Shown here piece after piece: positions 19,320-28,174 of a stretch of 64,000 bases of DNA. The DNA is taken from contig JAOASL010000048.1 in assembly GCA_030158675.1 (NCBI GenBank), forward strand, positions 1-64,000. The letters are read 5' to 3'. Made by a program: the position numbers and the translations under genes. The notes below the pieces were generated by a model. It was given only the letters and a program-made list of their open reading frames with translations. It was not told the DNA's origin and searched no databases. Origin of the DNA: Burkholderiaceae bacterium (GTDB lineage: Bacteria > Pseudomonadota > Gammaproteobacteria > Burkholderiales > Burkholderiaceae_D). Positions within the stretch are counted from its first letter, which is position 1; each line of letters begins with the position of its first letter.

Positions 19320-21062
19320 ATGAAGAGAAATCTACTGGCGTCCGTGATCGGCATGGCGCTGATCACTGGTTCGTCGGCTTTCGCCGCAGGCGTGACCGAT
19401 GCAATGATCGAGAACGATGCCAAGTCGGGCGCTGACGTTCTGACCTGGGGCATGGGTCAGCAGGGACAACGCTATTCGACGCTGAACCAGATCAACACGG
19501 GCAACGTGGCCAAACTGGTGCCGGTATGGTCGTTCTCGTTCGGCGGCGAAAAGCAGCGCGGACAGGAATCGCAGCCGCTGATCCACAACGGCAAAATGTT
19601 CGTGACGGCGTCGTACTCGCGCATCTACGCTGTCGACAGCAAGAGCGGCAAGAAGCTGTGGAAATATGAACACCGCCTGCCGGACGGCATCATGCCATGC
19701 TGCGACGTGATCAACCGCGGCGCCGCACTGTATGACAACCTCGTCATCTTCGCGACGCTGGATGCGCAGATCGTAGCGCTGAACCAGGACACCGGCGCGG
19801 TCGTCTGGAAAGAGAAGATCGACGATTATGCGGCTGGCTATTCGGCATCGGCGGCTCCGCTGATCGCGGGCGGCCTGTTGCTGACCGGCGTGTCCGGTGG
19901 CGAATTCGGCGTGATCGGCCGCGTCGAGGCGCGTGACCCGAAGACCGGCAAGATGGTCTGGGTGCGTCCGATGGTCGAAGGCCACATGGGCTACAAGTAC
20001 GAGAACGGCAAGGCGGTCGAGAACGGCATTTCCGGCACGACCAACAAGTCCTGGCCGGGCGACCTGTGGAAAGCGGGCGGCGCGACCACCTGGCTGGGCG
20101 GCAGCTATGACGCCAGCACCGGCCTGGCCTATTTCGGCACCGGCAACCCGGCACCGTGGAACAGCCACCTGCGCCCCGGCGACAACCTGTTCTCGACCTC
20201 GACCGTCGCGGTCGACATCAAGACCGGCCAGATCAAGTGGCACTACCAGAAGACCCCGAACGACGGCTGGGATTACGACGGTGTGAACGAGTTCATCACC
20301 TTCGACATGAACGGCAAGCGCATGGGTGCGTCGGCTGACCGTAACGGCTTCTTCTACGTCAATGACGCAAAGACCGGCAAGCTCGAAAACGCGTTCCCCT
20401 TCGTGAACAAGATCACTTGGGCTACCGGCATCGACCTGAAGACTGGCCGTCCGAACTTCGTGCCTGAGAACCGTCCGGGCGACCCGACCAAGGGTCCGGA
20501 TGGCAAGAAAGGCAATGTCGTGTTCTCCGCACCGTCCTTCCTGGGCGGCAAAAACCAGATGCCGATGGCCTATAGCCCGAAGACCGGTCTGTTCTATGTA
20601 CCGGCCAACGAGTGGGGCATGGAAATCTGGAACGAGCCCGTCTCCTACAAGAAGGGCGCGGCCTACCTTGGCGCAGGCTTCACCATCAAGCCGCTGCATG
20701 ACGACTACATCGGTGCCATGCGCGCGATTGATCCGAAGTCGGGCAAGATCGTCTGGGAAGCGAAGAACTCCGCTCCGCTGTGGGGTGGCGTGATGGCGAC
20801 CGCCGGCGACCTGGTGTTCTACGGCGTACCGGAAGGCTTCCTGAAAGCGGTTGATGCGAAGTCGGGCAAGGAACTGTGGAAGTTCCAGACCGGTTCGGGC
20901 ATCGTCGCTCCTCCGATCAGCTGGGAAGAAGGCGGCGAGCAGTATGTCGCCGTGGTTTCGGGCTGGGGTGGTGCAGTTCCGCTGTGGGGCGGCGAAGTCG
21001 CCAAGCGCGTGAACTTCCTTGAGCAGGGCGGCTCAGTGTGGGTGTTCAAGCTCGCCAAGTAA
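19320..21062 (+). CDS. PQQ-dependent alcohol dehydrogenase, lanthanide type (PedH/ExaF-like)
   Basis: Quinoprotein dehydrogenase of 580 residues with a Sec signal peptide ([17 protein letters not shown], cut near AFA-AG), so it works in the periplasm. PQQ-site features are the vicinal Cys pair at 127-128 ([10 protein letters not shown]), [17 protein letters not shown] and tryptophan-docking repeats such as [15 protein letters not shown]. At 318-320 the sequence is D-Y-D ([10 protein letters not shown]). The second Asp, absent in calcium enzymes of the MxaF type, is the established marker of lanthanide-dependent members (XoxF, PedH, ExaF). The body resembles PedH more than XoxF. Start ATG 19320 has GGGGAG upstream. 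It oxidises primary alcohols and passes electrons to a cytochrome c, probably PedF. Confidence 0.92.
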   Translation: MKRNLLASVIGMALITGSSAFAAGVTDAMIENDAKSGADVLTWGMGQQGQRYSTLNQINTGNVAKLVPVWSFSFGGEKQRGQESQPLIHNGKMFVTASYSRIYAVDSKSGKKLWKYEHRLPDGIMPCCDVINRGAALYDNLVIFATLDAQIVALNQDTGAVVWKEKIDDYAAGYSASAAPLIAGGLLLTGVSGGEFGVIGRVEARDPKTGKMVWVRPMVEGHMGYKYENGKAVENGISGTTNKSWPGDLWKAGGATTWLGGSYDASTGLAYFGTGNPAPWNSHLRPGDNLFSTSTVAVDIKTGQIKWHYQKTPNDGWDYDGVNEFITFDMNGKRMGASADRNGFFYVNDAKTGKLENAFPFVNKITWATGIDLKTGRPNFVPENRPGDPTKGPDGKKGNVVFSAPSFLGGKNQMPMAYSPKTGLFYVPANEWGMEIWNEPVSYKKGAAYLGAGFTIKPLHDDYIGAMRAIDPKSGKIVWEAKNSAPLWGGVMATAGDLVFYGVPEGFLKAVDAKSGKELWKFQTGSGIVAPPISWEEGGEQYVAVVSGWGGAVPLWGGEVAKRVNFLEQGGSVWVFKLAK

Positions 21063-21120
21063 ACGCTTTACTCCCGCCTGCATTGGGACACTGAATTCGC
21101 AGTAACGTCCCTTGCAGCTT

Positions 21121-21155
21121 TGGCCGACGGTTCGCCGTCGGCCATTTTGTTTTTG
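21121..21155 (+). terminator. Terminator of the alcohol dehydrogenase
   Basis: A perfect 10-bp stem TGGCCGACGG/CCGTCGGCCA is capped by a TTCG tetraloop and followed by TTTTGTTTTT. It starts 58 bases after the stop codon. Confidence 0.85.
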
Positions 21156-21160
21156 GAAGC

Positions 21161-21189
21161 AAAAAAACCGGCGCATGCGCCGGTTTTTT
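21161..21189. terminator. Bidirectional terminator between converging operons
   Basis: The palindrome CCGGCGCATGCGCCGG (21168-21183) is flanked by A7 on the left and T6 on the right, so it can end transcription from both sides: the dehydrogenase on the plus strand and the pqq operon on the minus strand. Confidence 0.85.
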
Positions 21190-21205
21190 CTTCGTCAACG
21201 TGCGC

Positions 21206-21928
21206 TCAGCGCGGCAGCTCGAAGTGCGTCAGCTCCATCTTCACGGTGCCGCCCGACCACAGGATCGAGGTCAGCGGCTCTTCACGCTCGAGCTTCACCA
21301 GACCCACGCCTTTGCAGTACCACTCGCGGTTGGTGATCGGGATGTCGGAGAAGCCCTGTACAGCGTCGATATACAGCGGCAGCACGCCGACGCCAACGGC
21401 ACGCGCACAATTCTTGAAAGTGCCGGCCGGCACGGTGACGGTCTCGCCCATCGCTTCGACCGTATAGGTCATCAGCACCTTCGGCATCTTCAGTTCACGC
21501 TGGCCGAGGTCGGTCTTCGGTCCCACGACGAAAGGCTGCGAGGGCACCATCCACGACGCACCGACCATCAGCGGCAGCTTCAGCACGGTGCGTGCATTCT
21601 GGTCCAGCCTGGCCTGCTCTTCGACGTCGAGGCGCTGCGCAATGCGCGCAATGCCAACCTTGTCCTTGCGCAGCCAGTACTCGATACCGATGCTGCCCGG
21701 TGCTTCAACGCGACGCACCCAGACCTGGCTGCCGTCGACGTAATCAATGGTGCGCGGGACACTGATGTCGTAGGACTCGCGCGACAGGACGCCGTTGATG
21801 TCAAACGCCACGTCGTATTCCCATTTCGCGCCGACATCCAGCGGAAAATAAGAATCGCCCTGCGGCTCACTGCTGCTGCAGCCGGCAGCGACGAGCGCCG
21901 CGGCGATCAGGGTAAGGCGGCTCATCAT
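21206..21928 (-). CDS. Predicted lipoprotein, last gene of the pqq operon
   Basis: A 240-residue protein with a lipoprotein signal (MMSRLTLIAAALVAAGCSSS; the Cys follows LVAAG). The mature part is beta-rich (DSYFPLDVGAKWEYDVAFDI) with a VPAGTFKNCARAVGVG segment of a kind seen in hypothetical outer-membrane lipoproteins. The start ATG overlaps the stop of the preceding gene (TGATG). It is the last gene of a run pqqBCDE-ExbB-ExbD-membrane protein-lipoprotein and is followed by a bidirectional terminator. Function unknown; an envelope role beside the periplasmic quinoprotein is inferred from position. Confidence 0.7.
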   Translation of the reverse strand: MMSRLTLIAAALVAAGCSSSEPQGDSYFPLDVGAKWEYDVAFDINGVLSRESYDISVPRTIDYVDGSQVWVRRVEAPGSIGIEYWLRKDKVGIARIAQRLDVEEQARLDQNARTVLKLPLMVGASWMVPSQPFVVGPKTDLGQRELKMPKVLMTYTVEAMGETVTVPAGTFKNCARAVGVGVLPLYIDAVQGFSDIPITNREWYCKGVGLVKLEREEPLTSILWSGGTVKMELTHFELPR

Positions 21929-22440
21929 CACTTCTCCGGCAGGCGGGTCGCCGGCGCATCGGACACGCGCAGCTTGAGCTTGTTGTCGGCATTCACCTTG
22001 AACCACGCATTGCCGCTGCCTCCGCCCGGACGATCCACCACGCCGATCTGACGCACGCCCTGGCGCGACTTGCGCTGCGCCTCGGACAATTGCGTATGGT
22101 TTTCCTTCAGATACGGCAGCTTGTACGCGCGCGGCACGGTCACCGGGCGGTTGCTGTCGAGCGGCGTCACCCACAGGTAGATCGCGCCGTCGATGCCGCG
22201 CTCCTTGTTCGGCTCCTCGATCACCGCGGAGACGATGGCAAATTTCTCCGGCAGCATGCGCGGCGTCGGCCAGCCCAGCATGTCCTCGAACGTATAGTTC
22301 GCGACGAAATAGCTGACGGTGACAAGCAGGATCATCAGGATCTTGATCCAGCGCTTCCACGCGGTCGCAAGGCACAGCACAAGGAGCAGCAGCGCGACGG
22401 CCACATACAGGGAAGTCAGCAACAGGGAGGAGTTCGTCAT
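21928..22440 (-). CDS. Membrane protein of unknown function in the pqq operon
   Basis: 170 residues. Two hydrophobic helices occupy about 5-26 and 30-48 (LLLTSLYVAVALLLLVLCLA and ILMILLVTVSYFVANY). A soluble, probably periplasmic or cytoplasmic part follows (GIDGAIYLWVTPLDSNRPVT, then GGGSGNAWFKVNADNKL). No family recognised. It overlaps its neighbours on both sides by a few bases, so it is translationally coupled to the ExbD-like gene and the lipoprotein. Confidence 0.65.
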   Translation of the reverse strand: MTNSSLLLTSLYVAVALLLLVLCLATAWKRWIKILMILLVTVSYFVANYTFEDMLGWPTPRMLPEKFAIVSAVIEEPNKERGIDGAIYLWVTPLDSNRPVTVPRAYKLPYLKENHTQLSEAQRKSRQGVRQIGVVDRPGGGSGNAWFKVNADNKLKLRVSDAPATRLPEK

Positions 22441-23042
22441 GATTGCGGAACGAGTGATTTGGGTAAGGTGTTGACGTCGCGGACACTGCCATCCGGATCG
22501 ACGGTGAAACGGACGGCGGTTTTCTCGTCGCCCTTGCGCTCAAGCTTGAAGGTGCCGTAATAAGAAACATCGGCGCGCGGGTTGACCTTCACGACCGAGA
22601 TCGTGGCATCGACCGGCTCGCCGTTCTTGCTTTCATAATAATTCACATTGACCGTGTACTCGCCCGGCGAATAGCCACGGATCGTCACGACTTCCTGGTT
22701 CAGCGGGTTTACCACGTCGCGGCCGTTGACGTTGATGGTGTCGCCGGCCAGCCCGCGGTCGTCACGATCAAGGTGCATCAGCCCGGCTTCGCGCTGGCGG
22801 AACCAGGCCATCGCACCGGACGGATCCTGCACGTAGGTGTCGATGTCGTTCGGATTCATGTCGGGCCAGGAGATCGTGATGATGAACTCCGCTTTCGCCG
22901 GTATGTCGCCCTGCTTGGTGGCCTTCGGGTTCATCGCCAGCAGCGCGATGATGAAGCAGAAGACGAACGCGATCAGGATATTGAACAGCATGTCGTAGAA
23001 GGGGTCGACCTCCCCTTCGCGACGCTTGGTACGCAGGCTCAC
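22437..23042 (-). CDS. ExbD/TolR-like anchor fused to a periplasmic beta domain
   Basis: 201 residues. The start MSLRTKRREGEVDPFYDMLF and one transmembrane helix (NILIAFVFCFIIALLAM) look like ExbD/TolR/MotB proteins, including an Asp just before the helix. Instead of the small ExbD periplasmic domain, it continues with a beta-sandwich-like segment: WPDMNPNDIDTYVQDPSG, later RGYSPGEYTVNVNYYES. This pattern (D-x-D-x-x-V-x-DPSG, then G-x-Y-x-V-x-V-x-Y) recalls DUF2135/YfaP-type domains. It overlaps the ExbB-like gene by four bases. A proton-driven envelope motor or energiser is the likely setting. Confidence 0.7.
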   Translation of the reverse strand: MSLRTKRREGEVDPFYDMLFNILIAFVFCFIIALLAMNPKATKQGDIPAKAEFIITISWPDMNPNDIDTYVQDPSGAMAWFRQREAGLMHLDRDDRGLAGDTINVNGRDVVNPLNQEVVTIRGYSPGEYTVNVNYYESKNGEPVDATISVVKVNPRADVSYYGTFKLERKGDEKTAVRFTVDPDGSVRDVNTLPKSLVPQS

Positions 23043-23815
23043 GCGCCGTCTCGCGACTGCAGCAGCGGAAGGCGGGTCTCGGCAAATTCGAGCGCGTCGG
23101 CAAGCACACCGTCGCCGCAGCGATCCATGCGCACCAGTTGCGCGCCGAGCAGCATGTTGGCCACCAGTCCGACGGCGGTGGCCAGCAGCGCGATGCCCAG
23201 GCCGCCGGTCAGCGTCTTCAGGATCGATGCCGACTGCGATGCGTCAAAGCCCTGCATCTGCGAGATGTCGAGCGCGAGGATGGAGAAACCGATCACCTTG
23301 CCGAGCAGGCCCATCTTGATCTGGATGCCGTTCACCCACCACGCCGACTCGCTCGGGCCATGCAGGCGCTCAGCCAGCACTTCGGTCAGCTGCGCATTGT
23401 CATAGGCGCCACGGCGACTCTTTTCGATCAGGCCGGACAGATAATCCTGCACCGCGCCTTCATGGCCGGCCGGCGGCTGTCCCGGGCCGTAGGCCATGTG
23501 CGCCGACTGCTCCCAAGCGTCGAGGGTCTGGCGCTCGCGCATCAGCCTCCATGAGCGCCGGCCGACCCACAGGGTGGAGGCCACGAACACGGCGATGATC
23601 ATCATGGTGATGCCGGTCGGGTCGGCGTTGACCAGCACGCCCCAGATGTTTGCGCGCCAGCACAGATAAGCGGCGAACAGCAGCAGGCCGGCGAAGCACA
23701 GCCATTGCATGAAGAAGCGGTCGGCCCCTGAACCGAAGCTGGAGCCCTGGGGTGATGTGGCGCGGGATTGGAAAAGTCGTGAAAGCGGGACCAACCGCCG
23801 TGCCACACCATTCAT
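23039..23815 (-). CDS. MotA/TolQ/ExbB-like proton channel family protein
   Basis: 258 residues with hydrophobic helices near 38-58, 68-88, and two more in the C-terminal half (IKMGLLGKVIGFSILALDIS and GGLGIALLATAVGLVANMLL). The GL-LGT-x-GM-like and GLGIALLATAVGLV segments match the conserved core of ExbB/TolQ/MotA channels. I chose ATG 23815, which overlaps the pqqE stop (23817-23819 region); an upstream frame extension lies inside pqqE. Together with the ExbD-like protein encoded next, it could use the proton gradient to drive an envelope process. No TonB or TolA is seen in the window. Confidence 0.78.
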   Translation of the reverse strand: MNGVARRLVPLSRLFQSRATSPQGSSFGSGADRFFMQWLCFAGLLLFAAYLCWRANIWGVLVNADPTGITMMIIAVFVASTLWVGRRSWRLMRERQTLDAWEQSAHMAYGPGQPPAGHEGAVQDYLSGLIEKSRRGAYDNAQLTEVLAERLHGPSESAWWVNGIQIKMGLLGKVIGFSILALDISQMQGFDASQSASILKTLTGGLGIALLATAVGLVANMLLGAQLVRMDRCGDGVLADALEFAETRLPLLQSRDGA

Positions 23816-23816
23816 G

Positions 23817-24968
23817 CTAGCTAACCTTGTCTCGTTCTTGTTTTGCCGATTCCGTCGCGAAGCGCAGTGAGTTTGCGTCGTTACGGAAGACCAGCGGCTT
23901 TTCTTCAACCGGACGGCTGCGTCCCTGCAGCACGATCTTTTTCACGTCCTCGTGGTATGGGGACTTGCTGCAGACCGGATCCGCGTTATCCACATCGCCT
24001 GTCAGCGCATAGGCCTGGCAGCGGCAGCCGCCGAAATCCTTTTCCTTGTCGGGACAGGATTTGCAGGGCTCCTTCATCCAGCCATAGCCGCGGAAGCGGT
24101 TGAAAGCCTCGCTGTTATACCAGATATCACGCAAATTTTCCTGCGTGACATTCGGGAATGTCAGGCCGGGCAAGCTCTGCGCCGCATGGCATGGCAGCGC
24201 CGATCCGTCGGCCGCGACCGCGAGGAAAACCGAGCCCCACCCGTTCATGCAGGCCTTCGGACGCTCCTCGAAATAATCCGGCACCACGAACAGCAGGCGC
24301 ACCTTGTTGCCGAGCTTGGCGCGGTATTCGTTAACCACCGCCTCAGCGCGTACGAGCTGCTCACGCGTCGGCATCAGCTGCTCGCGGTTCACCATGCCCC
24401 AGCCGTAGTACTGCGTGTTGGCCAGCTCGAGATATTCGACGCCCATCTCGACGGCCATCTCGATAATGCGGCCGACATGGTCGAGGTTATAACGATGCAG
24501 CACGACATTGAGCACCATCGGATAGTCGTACTTCTTGATCAGCTTGGCGACGCGGTTTTTCAGCTCGAAGGTCTTGGTACTCGACAAGAAATCATTCATC
24601 TCCTTGGTCGAGTCCTGGAACGACAGCTGGATATGATCCAGCCCGAGTTCCTTCATCTTCGCGATGCGCTCTTCGGTCAGGCCGATGCCCGAGGTGATCA
24701 GGTTGGTGTAAAAGCCCAGCTGGTGCGCCTCGTCGATCAGCTCTTCGAGGTCATCACGCAGCAGCGGCTCGCCGCCGGAGAAACCCAGCTGCGCGGCGCC
24801 CAGTTTGCGCGCCTGCCGCAGCACGTCCTTCCACTGGTCGGTCGACAGTTCTTTCTTGTTGCCGGCATAGTTCAGCGGGTTGTAGCAGAACACGCAGTGC
24901 AGGGGGCAGCGATAGGTAATCTCGGCCAGCAGCCACAGCGGTGGCGCGATTTGGGTTTGCTCAGACAA
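23817..24968 (-). CDS. pqqE: PQQ biosynthesis radical SAM enzyme PqqE
   Basis: Radical SAM protein that links the gamma carbon of Glu to Tyr in the PqqA precursor peptide. The cluster motif CPLHCVFC (C-x3-C-x2-C) follows [25 protein letters not shown] is the SAM-binding GGE motif. A SPASM domain with [20 protein letters not shown] carries extra Fe-S ligands. I chose TTG 24968 (peptide [13 protein letters not shown]), which has GAGG upstream and overlaps pqqD by eight bases; TTG 24995 is an alternative. 383 residues, normal for the family. Works in the cytoplasm with PqqD as the peptide chaperone. Confidence 0.96.
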   Translation of the reverse strand: MSEQTQIAPPLWLLAEITYRCPLHCVFCYNPLNYAGNKKELSTDQWKDVLRQARKLGAAQLGFSGGEPLLRDDLEELIDEAHQLGFYTNLITSGIGLTEERIAKMKELGLDHIQLSFQDSTKEMNDFLSSTKTFELKNRVAKLIKKYDYPMVLNVVLHRYNLDHVGRIIEMAVEMGVEYLELANTQYYGWGMVNREQLMPTREQLVRAEAVVNEYRAKLGNKVRLLFVVPDYFEERPKACMNGWGSVFLAVAADGSALPCHAAQSLPGLTFPNVTQENLRDIWYNSEAFNRFRGYGWMKEPCKSCPDKEKDFGGCRCQAYALTGDVDNADPVCSKSPYHEDVKKIVLQGRSRPVEEKPLVFRNDANSLRFATESAKQERDKVS

Positions 24969-25224
24969 TCCAGCCTCGCTCGGTTGCGATTTCAAGGAAT
25001 CCGGTCACGTCCTTCTCCAGGCCCGTCGTGTTGAACGACTGCTCGATGTCGGCGACGATCGCGTTCACGTCACGCTCGCCGTCGCAGCGCTTGAGAATTT
25101 CGGACGCCGGTTGGTTCAGCTTTACCATGCCTTCCGGGTACAGCAGCACATAGGCGGCCTGCGCCTCTTCGTACTGCATGCGGAACAGCCGGGCCAGCTT
25201 CGGCTTTGACGACAGATCGATCAT
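24961..25224 (-). CDS. pqqD: PQQ biosynthesis peptide chaperone PqqD
   Basis: 87 residues, starting [20 protein letters not shown] and containing [20 protein letters not shown] and [14 protein letters not shown], the normal PqqD (RRE-type) pattern. It binds PqqA and delivers it to PqqE. It shares the ATGA overlap with pqqC on one side and overlaps pqqE on the other. The first residues before MIDLSS in the same frame lie inside pqqC and are not part of the gene. Confidence 0.95.
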   Translation of the reverse strand: MIDLSSKPKLARLFRMQYEEAQAAYVLLYPEGMVKLNQPASEILKRCDGERDVNAIVADIEQSFNTTGLEKDVTGFLEIATERGWIV

Positions 25225-25931
25225 GGGTAGGCCTTCTCGATCGCGTCGGAGATCTGCCACAGCACATCCAGCTTGAACTGCAGGATATCGAGTGCGCGCT
25301 CCTGCTGCTCGCGGGTGGTGAAGTACTCCAGCGTGACCTGCAGGCCGTGCTCGACGTCGCGCTGCGCCAGCGGCACGCGACTGCGGAAATAGGCCAGGCC
25401 CGCGTCCTTCACCCAGGGGTAATGGGTCGGCCAGTTGGCCAGCCGGTCCTTGTGGATTTTCGGCGCGAACATCTCGGTCAGCGACGAGCATACTGCTTCC
25501 TGCCACGGACGCTGGCGCGCGAAATTCACATATGCATCGACGGCGAACTTCACGCCCGGCACCACCTTCTTCAGCGACCACAACTCGTCGCGCGTCAGGC
25601 CGACTGCCTCGCCGAGGCGCGACCAGGCCTCGATGCCGCCCTCCTTCTCGCCATTGCCGTCATGGTCCTGAATGCGCTCGATCCACTTGCGGCGCACATC
25701 GCGATCCGGGCAGTTCGACATGATGGCCGCGTCCTTGATCGGAATCATCATCTGATAGTAGAAGCGGTTGATGACCCAGCCGCGGATCTGATCCGGCGTC
25801 AGCTTGCCTTCATTCATCCGGATATTGAATGAATGATTGATGTGATAGTTGTCGCCCTTGGCACGCAGGCGCGCCTCGAATTCTTCGCGGCTCCAGGGCA
25901 GCTGGTCGTTCAGGTTGGCGGGTGCGTTCAT
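25221..25931 (-). CDS. pqqC: Pyrroloquinoline-quinone synthase PqqC
   Basis: 236 residues, all helical, with the PqqC features [40 protein letters not shown] and [15 protein letters not shown]. It catalyses the last step, ring closure and eight-electron oxidation of AHQQ to PQQ using oxygen without a cofactor. Length matches the family. The gene overlaps pqqB by four bases and pqqD by four bases. Confidence 0.97.
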   Translation of the reverse strand: MNAPANLNDQLPWSREEFEARLRAKGDNYHINHSFNIRMNEGKLTPDQIRGWVINRFYYQMMIPIKDAAIMSNCPDRDVRRKWIERIQDHDGNGEKEGGIEAWSRLGEAVGLTRDELWSLKKVVPGVKFAVDAYVNFARQRPWQEAVCSSLTEMFAPKIHKDRLANWPTHYPWVKDAGLAYFRSRVPLAQRDVEHGLQVTLEYFTTREQQERALDILQFKLDVLWQISDAIEKAYP

Positions 25932-26860
25932 AATTCAATCTCCATGCCGTCGTAAGAGACCTCGATGCCGTGCTTCGCGAGGGTCACGCGCTCGGCTGAG
26001 TCTTCGTTCAAGATAGGGTTGGTGTTGTTGATGTGGATGAGCACCTTGCGACGCGCGCCGACACCATCGAGCACCTCGATCATGCCACCCGCTCCGGACA
26101 GCTGCAGGTGGCCCATGTCGGCCGCCGTCTTCTGCGTCAGGCCGAGCGTGATCATCTCGTCGCCGGTCCACACGGTGCCATCGACCAGCACGCAGTCGGC
26201 CTTCTGCATCGCCTGCAGCACGTGCGGCTCGATTTCGCCCAAGCCCGGCGCATAGAACAGCGTCTTGCCGGTCACGGTGTTCTCGATCAGCAGACCGTTG
26301 TTATCACCGGGCGCGGGATGTTCGCGATGCGGCGAATACGGCGGCGCCTTGCTCTTCAGCGGCATCGGATGGAAGCGGATACCGGGGATACCGGGCACCT
26401 CGATCGGCGCAAAGCGCGTCGCATCAGCCGACAGGCCGTCGATCGCGTGACGCTCAACGCCGCAATAGTGCGACAGCACCTTTGCCAGCGGCAGGCCGTG
26501 GTTCAGGTCGTCCCACACCGACTCGGTGCAGTACAGGTTCATCTTCTTGCGGCCCTCGCGCAGCATCAGGAGGCCGGTAATGTGGTCGATCTGCGCGTCC
26601 ATCACCATCACGGCAGCAATGCCGGAATCGCGGATCGCGCGCGCCGGCTGCAGCGCCGGGCTCGAGCGGATCTGCTGCAGGATGTCGGGAGACGCATTAA
26701 TCAGCACCCAGTCGGTGCCATTGGCTGAAACAGCGATCGACGATTGCGTGCGTGGCTTCGCATTGATCGTGCCCTTGCGCACGCCGGCGCAATTCGGGCA
26801 GTTGCAATTCCATTGCGGGAAACCACCACCCGCTGCAGAACCGAGTACCAGGATTTTCAT
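25928..26860 (-). CDS. pqqB: PQQ biosynthesis protein PqqB
   Basis: 310 residues with the metallo-beta-lactamase fold. It starts [20 protein letters not shown] and has the C-x-C-x2-C zinc site (CNCPNC), [19 protein letters not shown] and HINNTNPIL. PqqB is an iron-dependent hydroxylase acting on the Glu-Tyr diamino acid intermediate. It is the first large gene of the minus-strand pqq operon. No canonical Shine-Dalgarno is visible directly before the ATG; a 38-codon ORF precedes it by 18 bases. Confidence 0.96.
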   Translation of the reverse strand: MKILVLGSAAGGGFPQWNCNCPNCAGVRKGTINAKPRTQSSIAVSANGTDWVLINASPDILQQIRSSPALQPARAIRDSGIAAVMVMDAQIDHITGLLMLREGRKKMNLYCTESVWDDLNHGLPLAKVLSHYCGVERHAIDGLSADATRFAPIEVPGIPGIRFHPMPLKSKAPPYSPHREHPAPGDNNGLLIENTVTGKTLFYAPGLGEIEPHVLQAMQKADCVLVDGTVWTGDEMITLGLTQKTAADMGHLQLSGAGGMIEVLDGVGARRKVLIHINNTNPILNEDSAERVTLAKHGIEVSYDGMEIEL

Positions 26861-26878
26861 GATTTTCAGGAGGTCGTT

Positions 26879-26995
26879 TTAATAGGGCTTCGTAGGCTGC
26901 GCTGCGCGATTCGGAAGGCAAAAACGCAGGCGAGCCGCGCCGACAGGGCCGGAAGCGGCGGTCCCGTACTCGGAAGGGGATCGTGTTGCATGCAT
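26879..26995 (-). CDS. Small ORF (38 aa) at the pqqA position, not PqqA-like
   Basis: ATG 26995 is preceded by GGAGA at a good distance, and the frame ends TAA at 26879, 18 bases before pqqB. The peptide begins MHATRSPSEYGTAASGPVGA and ends QPTKPY. It lies where pqqA is usually found, but it lacks the E-x-x-x-Y core (normally FEVTMY) that supplies both PQQ atoms sets. It may be a leader peptide or a chance frame. Confidence 0.35.
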   Translation of the reverse strand: MHATRSPSEYGTAASGPVGAARLRFCLPNRAAQPTKPY

Positions 26996-27149
26996 AATCG
27001 TCTCCTGTCGCACTGCCTGTAAAACCCGCTTTTCCCCAGAGATTGCCTAGAGAGAGCGGCGTTTCGTGCATATCGCCAAAGGCGCGCGAACCTGTTGTTC
27101 TTGATTATTGGTCTGTTCAATTTTAGCTCTGCGTTCCACAAAAAAACCG

Positions 27150-28100
27150 ATGCCCCTGCCACCTTTCGATCAGCAACACCTGCCCGTCGGCGACGGCCAC
27201 ACGCTGCATGTCGCCCAGTACGGCCTGCCCGACGGCCCCGCCGCAGTGGTGCTGCACGGCGGTCCGGGCAGCGGCACGCAGCCGTCGGTGCTCGACTGGT
27301 TCGACCTGACGACGCAGCGCGTGGTGCTGTTCGACCAGCGCGGCGCCGGGGCTTCGCGTCCGCAGGGCGGCCTGACCGGCAACGATACGCCCAAGCTGGT
27401 GGCCGACATTGAAAGCATCCGCGAGCAGCTCGGCATTGCACGCTGGCTGGTGGTCGGCGGCTCGTGGGGCGCGACGCTGGCGCTGCTGTATGCCGGCCGG
27501 CATGTCGAGCGCGTCAGCGCACTGGTGCTGCGCGGCAGCTTCCTTGCGAGCCAGCGCGAACTGCAGTGGTTCTTCCAGTCGTTGCGCGCGCTGGTACCCC
27601 AGGGCTGGATGCGGCTGACCAGCGGATGGCGTGACGAGCAGCAGGCGCAGGTGCTGCAAACGCTGTCCGACGCGCTGCTGCGCGGCGATGCGGCGCAGGC
27701 GGCTGATGCGGCGCAACGCTGGAACAATTACGAGAATTCCGTGATGAATGCGATGACAGGCAAGCTGGATATTCCGGCAGCCGATGCGTCTTCCGAGGTG
27801 CCGGCGCGCGTGCTGAACAAGTACCGACTGCAGGCGCATTACCTGACCAACGCCTGCTTCACCAGTGAAGCCGAACTGATGGCCTGCGCGGCAAGGCTGG
27901 GGACGACGCCGGTCACGCTGGTGCATGGCACGCACGATCTGGTCTGCCCGCCGGAAAATGCCGTGCGGCTCGCGCGGGCGATACCGCAGGCGCGCTTGAT
28001 TTGGGTGGAAAACGGCGGACACACGCCGGCCGATGCAGGCATCGCCGCCGGCCTGCGGCAGGCGATTGCGGCAGCGATGCAAAGCACTGCCGGCGCCTGA
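27150..28100 (+). CDS. pip: Prolyl aminopeptidase (proline iminopeptidase)
   Basis: 316-residue alpha/beta hydrolase of the S33 family. VVLHGGPGSGTQPSVLDWFD is the oxyanion loop, FDQRGAGASRPQG follows, the nucleophile elbow is VGGSWGATLALLYAG, and HGTHDLVCPP and ENGGHTPADA carry the Asp and His of the triad. It removes N-terminal proline from peptides in the cytoplasm. The gene is divergent from pqqB. Peptidases are needed to process cross-linked PqqA in PQQ synthesis; whether this one takes part is inference from position only. Confidence 0.9.
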   Translation: MPLPPFDQQHLPVGDGHTLHVAQYGLPDGPAAVVLHGGPGSGTQPSVLDWFDLTTQRVVLFDQRGAGASRPQGGLTGNDTPKLVADIESIREQLGIARWLVVGGSWGATLALLYAGRHVERVSALVLRGSFLASQRELQWFFQSLRALVPQGWMRLTSGWRDEQQAQVLQTLSDALLRGDAAQAADAAQRWNNYENSVMNAMTGKLDIPAADASSEVPARVLNKYRLQAHYLTNACFTSEAELMACAARLGTTPVTLVHGTHDLVCPPENAVRLARAIPQARLIWVENGGHTPADAGIAAGLRQAIAAAMQSTAGA

Positions 28101-28174
28101 GCACGTCGACTGCGCGCGCCGTGATTGCCGGCAGCGCTTGCGGCCTGACGCGACCGGTCGCTTATGACCGGCAC

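Noticed and set aside
19332..20699. 455-codon open frame opposite the alcohol dehydrogenase
   Set aside because: Shadow of the dehydrogenase reading frame; no ribosome site or recognisable domain.
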